A stretch of 64,000 nt of DNA from Yeosuana aquiaggeris. GTDB lineage: Bacteria; Bacteroidota; Bacteroidia; Flavobacteriales; Flavobacteriaceae. Below, piece after piece: positions 1-8,598 of this stretch. Numbering within the stretch: the first letter of the stretch is position 1; every line of letters begins with the position of its first letter. The position numbers were made by a program, and so were the translations under genes. The notes under the pieces are model-generated. The model had not been told where the DNA came from and searched no databases. It saw only the letters and a program-made list of their open reading frames with translations. The DNA lies in NCBI RefSeq assembly GCF_044003965.1, contig NZ_JBAWKC010000001.1, positions 372,001-436,000 of the forward strand, given 5' to 3'.

Positions 1-1
1 A

Positions 2-43
2 GCGTTTAGTGATAAAGCAAAAAAGTTAGAAACCACCAAATAG
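2..43 (+). CDS. C-terminal end of an upstream gene (partial)
   Basis: An open frame enters from the left edge and ends at TAG 41-43, giving the last 13 residues AFSDKAKKLETTK. It ends 10 nt before the DUF4292 lipoprotein, so it is probably in the same operon. Too short to identify. In related flavobacteria a TPR protein often precedes the DUF4292 gene, which fits the Ala/Lys-rich helical tail, but that is inference only. Confidence 0.5.
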   Translation, partial: AFSDKAKKLETTK

Positions 44-53
44 GAACTCTTAT

Positions 54-833
54 ATGCACTTTAAAAGCCGCTGTTTAATCGCTATTATATTTATTTCATT
101 AGTTCTTGCCACAGGCTGTAAATCCACCAAAACAATAAGATCTGGTTCTGAAAATTTAAATTTATCAACCAAGCAACTCATTAAGGAGAATACAAAAAAG
201 GCAGCAACATTTAAAACCTTATCAGCTCGCGTAAAAATAGATATATATCAAGGTGAAAAATCCAATGGGTATACCGTTAATATGCGTATTGAAAAGGATG
301 AAAAGATCTTATTAATGTCCACGCCAATATCAGTTGTTAAAGCTTTAATAACCCCGAAAAAAGTGAGTTTTTACAATAAGTTGGATAACACCTATTTTGA
401 AGGAGATTTTAAATATTTAAGCGATTTATTAGGCACTGATTTAGATTTTCAAAAAGTGCAAAATTTGTTACTCGGCGAAGCCCTATTTAGTTTAAAGGAT
501 AATGCATTTGAAGCCACTGTGAATGAAAAAGAGTATGTTGTGGCGCCTAAAGAACAAAAAGCGCTATTTGAGTTGTTTTATTTGATAGATCCTTCTCATT
601 TCAAAATAACTTCACAACAAATCTCTCAACCCCTAGAACAAAGACTTCTTCAAATTGATTATAAGTCATATCAGCAAGTTGATAAACAAATTTTACCAGA
701 AAGCATAAAAGTTATTGCTGTTGAAGCTGCTGAAGAAATGATTATTGAGTTGGAATTTAAAGCGGTATCTTTGAATGAAGATTTGCGTTTTCCCTTTAAA
801 ATTCCCACAGGACTTAAAGAAATTAAGCTTTAA
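54..833 (+). CDS. DUF4292-family lipoprotein
   Basis: 259-residue protein with a lipoprotein signal: hydrophobic stretch 8-19 and lipobox LATGC with Cys22. The rest is a soluble, beta-rich sequence without enzyme motifs, resembling the Bacteroidota DUF4292 family, which has a LolB/LolA-like appearance (inference from fold descriptions). It probably sits in the periplasm, anchored to the inner face of the outer membrane. The stop codon overlaps the start of the EnvC-like gene by one base (TAATG), so the two are translationally coupled, suggesting a shared envelope role. The exact function is unknown. Confidence 0.8.
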   Translation: MHFKSRCLIAIIFISLVLATGCKSTKTIRSGSENLNLSTKQLIKENTKKAATFKTLSARVKIDIYQGEKSNGYTVNMRIEKDEKILLMSTPISVVKALITPKKVSFYNKLDNTYFEGDFKYLSDLLGTDLDFQKVQNLLLGEALFSLKDNAFEATVNEKEYVVAPKEQKALFELFYLIDPSHFKITSQQISQPLEQRLLQIDYKSYQQVDKQILPESIKVIAVEAAEEMIIELEFKAVSLNEDLRFPFKIPTGLKEIKL

Positions 834-2059
834 TGAACAGTAGAAATCACATTTTTAAATTGATACTTTGCTTGTTGCTACTTGCAAACGGAATTGGATT
901 TTCTCAAAACAAAAAACAACAGGAACTAGAAGAGAGGAGACAAGAATTAAGGCAAGAAATCAATAAGATTAACCAGTTACAGCAAGAAAATAAATCTAAA
1001 GAGAAATCGCAATTATCATTAATAGTTAACTATAATTATAAAATTAGTGTTCTTAATAATCTGATTTCTGTTACCAATCAGCAAGCCAATCTTTTAACAA
1101 GAGAAATTAATTCCAATCAAAAGAAAATAACAAAACTGCGTGATGAATTAAAAGCTCTTAAGGAAGATTATGCGGCTATGATTGTGAAATCATATAAAAG
1201 TAAAAATCAGCAAAGTAGAATTATGTTCTTATTGTCTTCAGACAATTTCAAACAAGCTTATAAACGCTTGCAATATATGAAGCAATATTCTGATCATCAA
1301 AAACAACAAGGTCAGGAGATTAAAACTAAAAGTGAAGAATTACAAAGTATAAATGCCAGCCTTTTGGTACAAAAGGCAGACAAGCAAAAATTGATTAATG
1401 AGAATAGAGTTGTTCAAAAGACACTAGAAGAGGAGCGCAAACAGCACCAAGTGCTTATGGCTTCAATTAAGAAAAACATTAATGTTTATGCGGCTCAAAT
1501 AAAGGCGAAGCAACAAGAAGCGGATAGAATTGATAGAGAAATAGACAGAATAATTAGAGAAGCTATTGTTAAGTCTAATAAAAAGGCAGGAAAATCTGAA
1601 ACCTCTGTAGGCTTTTCGTTAACTGCAGAAGAAAAAGTATTGGCTTCCAATTTTGTTTCCAATAAAGGTAAATTGCCATGGCCGGTAGAAAAGGGATTCG
1701 TCACCCTAGGATATGGGACTCAACCATCACCTATTGATAAATCAGTGTCAATCAGGAGTAATGGGGTACGTATTGCTACAGAAAAAGGCGCTAAAGTTAG
1801 AGCTGTTTTTAATGGAGAAGTAAGTAGGATTGTAGTAATAAAGAACTCAAATCCTATTGTTATGATAAGACATGGTAATTTTATTACAGCCTATAAAAAC
1901 CTTTCGAAAGTATATGTTAAGGAAGGAGATAAAGTAACTACAAAACAAGATATTGGAGAAGTTTTTACAAATTCATCAAATGGAGATACTATTTTAAATT
2001 TCATTATTTACGAAAACCTGAACACATTAAATCCAGCAGAGTGGATATATAAAATGTAA
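833..2059 (+). CDS. EnvC-like murein hydrolase activator (degenerate LytM/M23)
   Basis: 408 residues: signal peptide 1-25, long Gln/Lys/Glu-rich coiled coil about 27-260, and a C-terminal LytM/M23 fold about 290-405. Residues expected to bind zinc in active M23 peptidases look replaced: the usual H-x3-D region reads SNGVRI, the HxH region reads AYKNL, and the last strand reads LNFII. This is the pattern of EnvC/NlpD activators, which switch on cell-wall amidases and do not cut peptidoglycan themselves. Coupled by one base overlap to the DUF4292 lipoprotein. Likely periplasmic and involved in cell separation. An active peptidase is unlikely given the missing ligands. Confidence 0.88.
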   Translation: MNSRNHIFKLILCLLLLANGIGFSQNKKQQELEERRQELRQEINKINQLQQENKSKEKSQLSLIVNYNYKISVLNNLISVTNQQANLLTREINSNQKKITKLRDELKALKEDYAAMIVKSYKSKNQQSRIMFLLSSDNFKQAYKRLQYMKQYSDHQKQQGQEIKTKSEELQSINASLLVQKADKQKLINENRVVQKTLEEERKQHQVLMASIKKNINVYAAQIKAKQQEADRIDREIDRIIREAIVKSNKKAGKSETSVGFSLTAEEKVLASNFVSNKGKLPWPVEKGFVTLGYGTQPSPIDKSVSIRSNGVRIATEKGAKVRAVFNGEVSRIVVIKNSNPIVMIRHGNFITAYKNLSKVYVKEGDKVTTKQDIGEVFTNSSNGDTILNFIIYENLNTLNPAEWIYKM

Positions 2060-2073
2060 GCCCTTTATTTGGT

Positions 2074-2286
2074 TTAAATCTTAACGTAAATGTATCCGCT
2101 TCTGGTTTTTCTGTAATGATTTCCATTCCAAAAATAGTATTTACTGCCTTTTACTTTTACAACCGTATAATGCCTTGGTGGTGTTTTAATAATGGTCACC
2201 GCATTGGGTCTGGTAACCACATGAGTTGCACAAGAGGTCATGTTTAAAATTAAAAAAAGGAATAAAAATAAGGTAAGAGTTCTCAT
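2074..2286 (-). CDS. Small lipoprotein, unknown function
   Basis: 70 residues. Signal MRTLTLFLFLFLILNMTSC with lipobox MTSC (Cys19), then a short basic, Tyr-rich tail containing KYYFWNGNHYRK. The tail pattern (YYFWNGxHYRK) resembles small Bacteroidota lipoproteins in which aromatic and basic residues alternate. No function is recognised. It is convergent with the EnvC-like gene, 14 bp away, with no clear terminator between them. Confidence 0.65.
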   Translation of the reverse strand: MRTLTLFLFLFLILNMTSCATHVVTRPNAVTIIKTPPRHYTVVKVKGSKYYFWNGNHYRKTRSGYIYVKI

Positions 2287-2340
2287 AACTTTTAAAATTT
2301 GGGTTTAGCTATAAGACTTTTAGAACGTAAAAAGGTTTAA

Positions 2341-2850
2341 TTAAACAAACAAAGCTTTTAATTCTGTGGCTTCATTTGGCTTTATTTTTCCTGCCAACAA
2401 TAAACTTAATTGTTTTCTTCTTAGGGCGGCCATATACCTTTCTTTTTCAAGTTTTGTTTCTGGTAAAACCTCAGGAACAGCGATTGGTTTTCCTGTTTCA
2501 TCAACAGCTACAAAGGTATAAATGGCTTCATTGGCCTTTGTTTTGGCTCCAGATTCTCTGTCTTCAATCCAAACATCAATAAACACCTCCATTGAGGTGT
2601 TAAATGCTCTTGAAACCTTGGCTTCAACCGTAACCACACTTCCTAACGGAACAGCTCTGTTAAAAGCTACATGATTTACAGAAGCGGTCACCACGATGCG
2701 TCTGGAGTGTCTTCTTGCAGAAATGCTGGCAGCTCTATCCATTCGCGCTAACAATTCCCCTCCAAATAAATTATTTAAAGGATTGGTTTCTCCCGGAAGG
2801 ACCATGTCGGTCATTATAGTTTTTGATTGCTCAGGTGTTTTTGCTTGCAT
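2341..2850 (-). CDS. Acyl-CoA thioesterase, hotdog fold
   Basis: 169 residues, one hotdog domain about 10-130 of the YciA/BFIT type. Hydrolyses acyl-CoA to free fatty acid and CoA in the cytosol. Visible signature: NPLNNLFGGELLARMDRAA, holding the conserved helix with the catalytic Asp, followed by ASVNHVAFNRAVPLGS. Length fits the single-domain family. A TAnnTTTG box lies at 2873-2880 on this strand, 22 nt before the ATG, supporting this start and a single-gene transcript. The substrate range cannot be read from sequence. Confidence 0.9.
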   Translation of the reverse strand: MQAKTPEQSKTIMTDMVLPGETNPLNNLFGGELLARMDRAASISARRHSRRIVVTASVNHVAFNRAVPLGSVVTVEAKVSRAFNTSMEVFIDVWIEDRESGAKTKANEAIYTFVAVDETGKPIAVPEVLPETKLEKERYMAALRRKQLSLLLAGKIKPNEATELKALFV

Positions 2851-2872
2851 CAGGTCATTTTTTATGATTGTG

Positions 2873-2880
2873 CAAAGGTA
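2873..2880 (-). promoter_or_regulatory. -7 promoter box of thioesterase gene
   Basis: Reads TACCTTTG on the minus strand, a full match to the Bacteroidota TAnnTTTG box, 22 nt upstream of the thioesterase ATG. Confidence 0.7.
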
Positions 2881-2972
2881 AAACGATTTTAGCGTATTAC
2901 TACAGGGTTTTAATTATTATTAAAACAGTTTTCACCTATAAAGGGAATTCTTTCAAAAAAGAAAAGAAAAAA

Positions 2973-3911
2973 TTAATCTAATTCTTTAACTAATAACCAA
3001 GCGTCTTTGTTACTTGTTTTTCTAATTTTGTGAAGTTCAACTAGCGCCTCTTGTCCAGTTTCATAACTTGCATAAACAACTTCATGTAAGCCATATTTAT
3101 TAACACCAATTTTTCTGGCCTTGAAACCTTCAGCTTTTAATTGATTAATTTTTTTATCACAGTTTGCTTCTACTCTAAAGGCGCCAGCTACAATATGATA
3201 ATTGCCCGATTGTTTAGTCACATTAAAAGTCACCGCAGGAAGCGGGTTCTCTATCACAAAAGTAGCCTGCTGGATTTTATTGTCTAATTGCTGAAACGCT
3301 TCTTTTTGTGCCAGTTGATTATGTGTTTCAATTTGATTCACATAATAATTTGAAGCGACATATCCACCCAATGTCAAAGCAATTACAGCTACAGCCGCAT
3401 ATCTAAAATAAGGTATTAATCGGCGTTTTTCAGGAGAGAACACAACAGGAATTTCTTTTTCAATAGTTTGAGCAGTTTCTTTATAAAGTTCTCGTGTAAT
3501 AGCAGGCGATACAAATTGAGCTAATCCAAAGGCATCAGTTAAATAATTGAGATGATAAGATGGTTCAAAAAGTATTTTTCCTTCACTATTAAAAACTATT
3601 TCCCCTATATTATTAAACGTAAGCGTTTCTCCCTGTGTTAAAAGCGATTTAAGAATTTTAACCCGTTTCTGAATTTTTTCATTAGCCTCCTCAAAAGGAA
3701 TTTTTTCTACATCGGCAATGTAGTTAGCTAATAAGCCATCATTTTTTTGAATTTGCTCATTAAATGACAGATTTTTTTTGGGGGGATAAAAGGCATTAGT
3801 GGTATCATTAATAACCGCCGGAACTCGTTGTGTTAAAAAGGCACCAAATTCAGGCACCGTCACGCATTCATATCTATAAAGTAAATCACTGATGTAGGTC
3901 TCTAATTGCAT
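2973..3911 (-). CDS. CCDC81-type HU domain and SPOR domain membrane protein
   Basis: 312 residues. Residues 1-60 and about 60-130 look like the two CCDC81-like prokaryotic HU domains (VPEFGAFLTQ, LTFNNIGEIVF). One membrane helix at about 168-190 (YAAVAVIALTLGGYVASNYY). C-terminal SPOR domain about 232-305 (GNYHIVAGAFR, then KARKIG). Expected topology: HU-like part in the cytosol, SPOR part in the periplasm binding denuded glycan at the septum. The TAnnTTTG box at 3917-3924 ends only 5 nt before the ATG, so the mRNA may be leaderless. Divergent from dprA. The DNA-binding role of the HU part is inferred from fold only. Confidence 0.88.
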   Translation of the reverse strand: MQLETYISDLLYRYECVTVPEFGAFLTQRVPAVINDTTNAFYPPKKNLSFNEQIQKNDGLLANYIADVEKIPFEEANEKIQKRVKILKSLLTQGETLTFNNIGEIVFNSEGKILFEPSYHLNYLTDAFGLAQFVSPAITRELYKETAQTIEKEIPVVFSPEKRRLIPYFRYAAVAVIALTLGGYVASNYYVNQIETHNQLAQKEAFQQLDNKIQQATFVIENPLPAVTFNVTKQSGNYHIVAGAFRVEANCDKKINQLKAEGFKARKIGVNKYGLHEVVYASYETGQEALVELHKIRKTSNKDAWLLVKELD

Positions 3912-3916
3912 AAAAA

Positions 3917-3924
3917 CAAAGTTA
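3917..3924 (-). promoter_or_regulatory. -7 promoter box of HU-SPOR gene
   Basis: TAACTTTG on the minus strand, full TAnnTTTG match; only 5 nt separate it from the ATG at 3911. Confidence 0.6.
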
Positions 3925-4015
3925 AAAAATTAAGCTTTTATATAAACTTTTGACAAAACTATTTATTAACATCGCAAAAATTACTTACTTGTAAACTTTA
4001 AATCAATGCATTAGA

Positions 4016-5119
4016 ATGACAGAAAACGACCTACTAAACACTTTAGCGTTACAACATGTAACTAATATAGGTGATATTACCGCAAAAAAGTTGATTGCAT
4101 ATTGCGGTTCTGCCGAAGAAGTCTTTAAAGAAAAGAAGCGGAATCTCTTAAAAATTGAAGGTATTGGAAGCGTCATAATAAATGATTTATTTGAAATGAG
4201 TCATCATAAAGCCGCCGAAAAGGAACTCCATTTTATTAAAAGCAATAATATAGTTTGTTTATATTTTGACGAAGAGGACTATCCTGAGAAATTAAAGCAT
4301 TGTGTTGATGGACCGGTTTTACTTTTTCAATCAGGTTCTATTAATCTAAAAAATCAACACATCATAAGTATTGTAGGCACAAGAAAAATTACGACTCAAG
4401 GTATTGCTTTTTGTGAAATGTTATTGGAACAACTAGTACCTTATAATCCAATTATTGTATCAGGTTTTGCTTATGGAACAGATATTACAGCTCACAAAGC
4501 GGCGTTGAAACATGATTTACAAACCATAGGATGTTTGGCTCATGGATTAAATCAAATATACCCTAAAGTGCACAAAAAATATGTGGCGGATATTGAAAAG
4601 AATGGAGGGTTTTATACCGACTTTTGGAGTGGGGATACTTTTGATAAAAACAATTTTTTAAAACGAAATAGAGTTATAGCTGGTTTGAGTGAAGCTACTA
4701 TTGTCATTGAATCTGCTGAAAGAGGAGGAAGCCTTGTTACTGCTGATATTGCTAATTCTTATAACCGAGATGTTTTTGCGGTTCCTGGAAGAATAACTGA
4801 TTCACAAAGTATAGGATGTAATAATTTAATTAAATACCAAAAAGCACAGATGTTAACGAACCCCTTGGACATTCCGTATGTTTTAAATTGGCAATTGGAA
4901 ACAGATGTTACACCAAGTATCCAAAAACAACTATTTGTTGAACTTGATGAACAGGAAAAAATAATTTATAACTATTTAAAAGAAAACAACAAACAACAAT
5001 TAGATACGATTGCCATTAATTGCGGCATGCCTATTTTTAAGATTGCTGGAATCCTTCTTAATATGGAATTAAAGGGGGTTGTAAGACCCTTACCTGGAAA
5101 ATTATTTGAGCTTATTTAG
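4016..5119 (+). CDS. dprA: DNA-processing protein DprA
   Basis: 367 residues. Loads RecA onto incoming single-stranded DNA during natural transformation. N-terminal helix-hairpin-helix-like part about 1-70, Rossmann-like DNA-binding core about 85-290 with GTRKITTQG (121-129), SGFAYGTDITAH (149-160) and ERGGSLVTADIA (235-246), and a C-terminal winged helix about 305-365. Length and motif order are those of a complete DprA. It converges with the 58-residue trpS-linked gene and overlaps its 3' end by 18 bp. recA lies 5 kb downstream but in a separate unit. Confidence 0.96.
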   Translation: MTENDLLNTLALQHVTNIGDITAKKLIAYCGSAEEVFKEKKRNLLKIEGIGSVIINDLFEMSHHKAAEKELHFIKSNNIVCLYFDEEDYPEKLKHCVDGPVLLFQSGSINLKNQHIISIVGTRKITTQGIAFCEMLLEQLVPYNPIIVSGFAYGTDITAHKAALKHDLQTIGCLAHGLNQIYPKVHKKYVADIEKNGGFYTDFWSGDTFDKNNFLKRNRVIAGLSEATIVIESAERGGSLVTADIANSYNRDVFAVPGRITDSQSIGCNNLIKYQKAQMLTNPLDIPYVLNWQLETDVTPSIQKQLFVELDEQEKIIYNYLKENNKQQLDTIAINCGMPIFKIAGILLNMELKGVVRPLPGKLFELI

Positions 5120-5278
5120 CTTTTTATATTCCACAAAAAAGTGAATGAGAATAGCTATAATTATAAGAACTCCAACCATGATAATCCAATTATTGCCATT
5201 TTCAGATTGAGTCTGAGACAAAATCATAAATCCCTGACTAAGAGTCATTAAAACAGTAAACCAAATTAGTTTTTTCAT
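5102..5278 (-). CDS. Small two-helix membrane protein coupled to trpS
   Basis: 58 residues, easily missed because it is short. ATG at 5276-5278 follows the trpS stop by one base (TAA-a-ATG), so translation is probably coupled. It begins MKKLIWFTVLMTLSQG, a signal-like or first membrane segment about 4-21. After a polar stretch, QTQSENGNN, comes a strong membrane helix, WIIMVGVLIIIAILIHFF (31-48), ending in a basic tail YKKLNKLK. The stop codon lies within the convergent dprA 3' end. Function unknown. The tight coupling and clean hydrophobic pattern make it likely to be real. Confidence 0.65.
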   Translation of the reverse strand: MKKLIWFTVLMTLSQGFMILSQTQSENGNNWIIMVGVLIIIAILIHFFVEYKKLNKLK

Positions 5279-5279
5279 T

Positions 5280-6248
5280 TTAATATCCTGCTTTTTCTCG
5301 TACTCTCTTTAAAACAGCATTAGCTACTATTTTAGCTTTTTCTGCACCCAGAGCTAAGGCCTCATCAATTTCATTTAGATGACTCATAAAATGATTATAA
5401 CGTTGACGGGGCACAGCAAATTTATCTATAATAAGTTCATATAACGACTGCTTGGCATGGCCATAACCGTAATTACCATGTTCATAGTTTGCTTTCATAA
5501 CTTCAACCTGTTCTTTATTGGCCAATAAGTTATAAATAGCAAAACAGTTACAAGTCTTCCAGTCTTTTGGATCTTCAAGAGGCGTACTGTCCGTTTGAAT
5601 GGACATAATCTGCTTTCTAAGTTGTTTGTCATTCAAGAAAATGTTAATAGTATTGTCTCTGCTTTTACTCATTTTCTCGCCATCGGTGCCTGGAATCAAC
5701 ATGGTGTTTTCTTGAATTTTTCCTTCTGGCATCACAAAAGTATCTCCCATTTTTGCGTGAAATCTGGCGGCCACATCGCGTGTCATCTCAATATGCTGTA
5801 ACTGATCTTTTCCAACAGGAACAATATTGGCATCGTATAATAAAATATCAGCAGCCATAAGCATAGGATAAGTAAACAATCCAGCATTAACATCTTCAAG
5901 TCTGTCGGCTTTATCTTTAAAACTGTGAGCCAATGTTAAACGTTGGTATGGAAAATAGCAACTTAAATACCAAGATAATTCTGTTACTTGAGGGACATCA
6001 CTTTGTCTGTAAAACACGGTTTTTTTAATATCTAAACCAAAAGCTAACCAAGTAGCAGCAGTTGAATAGGTGTTATGACGTAATTCTTCAGCATCCTTAA
6101 TTTGGGTAAGCGTATGCATATTCGCAATAAACAGAAATGAATCATTTTGCGGATTATTTGCCATTTCAATAGCAGGCATAATCGCGCCTAAAATATTACC
6201 TAAATGTGGTGTTCCGGTGCTTTGTATTCCTGTAAGTATTCTTGCCAT
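5280..6248 (-). CDS. trpS: Tryptophanyl-tRNA synthetase
   Basis: 322 residues, the normal length of bacterial TrpRS. Charges tRNA-Trp with tryptophan using ATP in the cytosol. Class I signatures: TPHLGN (13-18, HIGH equivalent) and KMSKS (192-196). A TAnnTTTG box at 6307-6314 drives it from the region shared with the divergent plsC. The downstream 58-residue membrane protein starts one base after its stop. Confidence 0.97.
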   Translation of the reverse strand: MARILTGIQSTGTPHLGNILGAIMPAIEMANNPQNDSFLFIANMHTLTQIKDAEELRHNTYSTAATWLAFGLDIKKTVFYRQSDVPQVTELSWYLSCYFPYQRLTLAHSFKDKADRLEDVNAGLFTYPMLMAADILLYDANIVPVGKDQLQHIEMTRDVAARFHAKMGDTFVMPEGKIQENTMLIPGTDGEKMSKSRDNTINIFLNDKQLRKQIMSIQTDSTPLEDPKDWKTCNCFAIYNLLANKEQVEVMKANYEHGNYGYGHAKQSLYELIIDKFAVPRQRYNHFMSHLNEIDEALALGAEKAKIVANAVLKRVREKAGY

Positions 6249-6306
6249 AATATGCCTGTCAAAAGTGAGAATCTCATTAAAATTAAACTAAACAATGATA
6301 TTGAGA

Positions 6307-6314
6307 CAAAGGTA
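6307..6314 (-). promoter_or_regulatory. -7 promoter box of trpS
   Basis: TACCTTTG on the minus strand, full consensus, about 58 nt before the trpS ATG. It faces away from the plsC promoter in the same 113-bp intergenic region. Confidence 0.65.
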
Positions 6315-6347
6315 ATTTTTTTAATAGAATTGCTCAATACAATTGTG

Positions 6348-6355
6348 TATTTTTG
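6348..6355 (+). promoter_or_regulatory. -7 promoter box of plsC, 6 nt before ATG
   Basis: TATTTTTG, full TAnnTTTG match. Its last three bases are the TTG that would start a longer plsC reading frame, so that TTG is promoter sequence and the ATG at 6362 is the better start. Confidence 0.65.
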
Positions 6356-6361
6356 AAAAAC

Positions 6362-7099
6362 ATGAAAGTTTTTAAAAATATATTTTGGGTTTTATACCGA
6401 ATTTGGTTTTACGTACTTGTAGCCCTACCCATTTTAATTCTTTTTCCGATTCTAATTATTTCTATTTTAAAAGAATCTTGGTATCCTTACTTTTTTAAAT
6501 TGGCTCGTATTTGGGCCAGATTTATTCTGATTGGTATGGGTTTTAACGTTAAAATTGAAAAGCAACAAGCACTTGAAAAGAATAAAAGCTATATGTTTAT
6601 TGCCAACCATACCTCTATGGCAGATATTATGCTTATGTTGGTATCTGTAAAAAACCCGTTTGTTTTTGTAGGTAAAAAGGAATTGGCTAAAATACCATTA
6701 TTCGGTTTTTTTTATAAACGAACGTGTATTTTAGTGGATAGAAGCTCACCTAAAAGCAGACAAGCAGTTTTTTTAATGGCGCAAAGAAGATTAAAATCTG
6801 GATTAAGTATTTGTATTTTTCCTGAAGGAGGTGTTCCAGAAGAGCATGTTCTGCTCGATGATTTTAAAGATGGCGCATTTAGACTGGCAATAAACCATCA
6901 AATACCCATTGTCCCTCTCACATTTAAGGATAATAAGAAAAGATTTTCTTATACTTTTTTTAGCGGTGGACCAGGTTTGATGCGCGTAAAATTTCATGAA
7001 TTTTTAGAAACAAAAAACTTAAAAATTGATAGTACAAAAGACTTGAATAATATAGCTCATGAAATAATTTTCAATGAATTGAAAAGAGATAAAAAATAA
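6362..7099 (+). CDS. plsC: 1-acyl-sn-glycerol-3-phosphate acyltransferase (PlsC-like)
   Basis: 245 residues from the ATG at 6362. An upstream in-frame TTG at 6353 is rejected because it forms the end of a TAnnTTTG promoter box. Transfers an acyl chain to lysophosphatidic acid, giving phosphatidic acid, at the inner membrane. N-terminal membrane segment about 12-35 (VLVALPILILFPILIISIL), catalytic HX4D motif NHTSMAD, and glycerophosphate-binding FPEGG. Only 6 nt lie between promoter box and ATG, so the message may be leaderless. A second PlsC-like gene is at 47.0-47.7 kb; which is the main LPA acyltransferase is not clear. Confidence 0.9.
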   Translation: MKVFKNIFWVLYRIWFYVLVALPILILFPILIISILKESWYPYFFKLARIWARFILIGMGFNVKIEKQQALEKNKSYMFIANHTSMADIMLMLVSVKNPFVFVGKKELAKIPLFGFFYKRTCILVDRSSPKSRQAVFLMAQRRLKSGLSICIFPEGGVPEEHVLLDDFKDGAFRLAINHQIPIVPLTFKDNKKRFSYTFFSGGPGLMRVKFHEFLETKNLKIDSTKDLNNIAHEIIFNELKRDKK

Positions 7100-7127
7100 A
7101 AACTGCTCTTTCTCAAGAGCAGTTTTT
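7099..7127. terminator. Intrinsic terminator after plsC
   Basis: Stem AAAACTGCTCTT (7099-7110) pairs with AAGAGCAGTTTTT (7115-7127). It lies directly at the plsC stop and, having A/T runs on both sides, can also serve the convergent barrel gene. Confidence 0.85.
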
Positions 7128-7176
7128 GCGAGATTTCTTCAAAAGTTTGAAAAAACATCAAGGCCTAACCAAAAAC

Positions 7177-8598
7177 CTAAAATTTTAATCCAATTCCCGT
7201 ATAAACACCTATAAAATAGGGTTTAAAATTGCCTGAGGTATTGTTGAATGTATTGATTTGATATTTAAATAAGGGCTCTAAATTCAAATCTAATTTTTTA
7301 GTTATTTTATAATTTAATCCCAAACCAAAATTAGCACTATAACTTACCTTATTAAGGTTTGTAGCTTCTCCTATACGAGTTCGGTTTCCATTAAATTCAG
7401 AAAACAATTCATTGTTGCTCAATATGAATGAACTAAAGCCACCGATAATATTAAAACCAAATTTTTTATTAATAAGTGCGTATTCAATTTCTAATGGAAT
7501 CTCAATAAAACCTAGAGATTGATTGACGGATGTGTTTGATGTTTTAATAAAGGGTTCATTAACTATATTGCTTACACTTTCTCCGCTTATTAGCGAGAAG
7601 TTTTCTCCTGAATTATTCGTATCTACATTTTTTAAAGCGCTGGAGTTAGAACTTAACCCAATAGATTCAAAAACAATAACATTATTAGTATTGTATCCTA
7701 AATTAACCTTATTAATACCAGACCGAATACTTAATTTTTTATTAAAGGCGTAACTCGCGCTAACACCATAACTCATAGTGACTTCACCGCTTTTAGAATT
7801 TTCATTAAACTGTGCATCTAATGAGGAACCTTTACCAAGGCTATTAAAATAAATTGGTGCGGCATGAGTTCCAACACTCCATTTGTTTAAATTAGTAGCT
7901 TCAACTTCTTTTTTTGATTCAGCAATAGCTTCTTCAATTGTCGAATTATTTTTTGCATTTGAATTCATCAAAGGGTTGCTCTCCTCAGTTTTATTATCAG
8001 CTATAGAAGAAATATCTTGTTTATTTGAATGAGTCTTCTCATCCACTATTTCCGTTTCCGACATAACATTGTCAGATACACTTTGATCAATTCTTGCAAG
8101 GTTATTTTCTTCAGATGCATTTAAATTCGAGCTGTTTTTATTAGCCAAAATTTGTTTTTTGTCTTTTGATTTAATCGGACTAGCACTCAAATTAGTATTA
8201 GAAAAATTATTGCTATGACTAGTTGATTGAATTGAATTATGAGAATTTGAAAGGGTATTGGGATCTTTATTCTCATTGTTATCGACAGCAATATTATTAG
8301 AGCTAATAATGGCGTTATTTGGAATAATTGATTTTTCAGGGAAGACGTTTTCAGTATCCACAACTTGATTTGCAGGAAGTGAATTATCATTGTTAAAATA
8401 GATGCTTCCAACGGTTAATAGCAATAAAAATAATGCAGCAATGCCGGCATAACGCCACCATATTGGAAGAATTCTGCGTTTCTTTTTATTTTGATTAAGT
8501 TTTGCCTCAATATTTTGCCAAACGGCATCTTTAGGAGTGACCTCAAAATCTTTAAAGCCTTCTTGAAACAACCTGTCAATATGTTTTCTGTCTTTCAT
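7177..8598 (-). CDS. Anti-sigma-like membrane protein with C-terminal beta-barrel domain
   Basis: 473 residues. Residues 1-45 are a cytosolic-type helix region (MKDRKHIDRLFQEGFKDFEV, then AVWQNIEAKL) typical of Bacteroidota proteins encoded with ECF sigma factors. One membrane helix lies at about 48-68 (WWRYAGIAALFLLLLTVGSIYF), followed by a 170-residue Asn/Ser-rich low-complexity linker. About 240-473 is an amphipathic beta-strand sequence ending in Phe (GVYTGIGLKF), like an OmpW/PorT-type outer-membrane barrel. Start overlaps the sigma stop by one base (TAATG), so the pair is coupled. Likely the sensor or anti-sigma of the neighbouring sigma factor. How one chain has both an inner-membrane helix and a barrel-like end is unresolved. 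Confidence 0.8.
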   Translation of the reverse strand: MKDRKHIDRLFQEGFKDFEVTPKDAVWQNIEAKLNQNKKKRRILPIWWRYAGIAALFLLLLTVGSIYFNNDNSLPANQVVDTENVFPEKSIIPNNAIISSNNIAVDNNENKDPNTLSNSHNSIQSTSHSNNFSNTNLSASPIKSKDKKQILANKNSSNLNASEENNLARIDQSVSDNVMSETEIVDEKTHSNKQDISSIADNKTEESNPLMNSNAKNNSTIEEAIAESKKEVEATNLNKWSVGTHAAPIYFNSLGKGSSLDAQFNENSKSGEVTMSYGVSASYAFNKKLSIRSGINKVNLGYNTNNVIVFESIGLSSNSSALKNVDTNNSGENFSLISGESVSNIVNEPFIKTSNTSVNQSLGFIEIPLEIEYALINKKFGFNIIGGFSSFILSNNELFSEFNGNRTRIGEATNLNKVSYSANFGLGLNYKITKKLDLNLEPLFKYQINTFNNTSGNFKPYFIGVYTGIGLKF

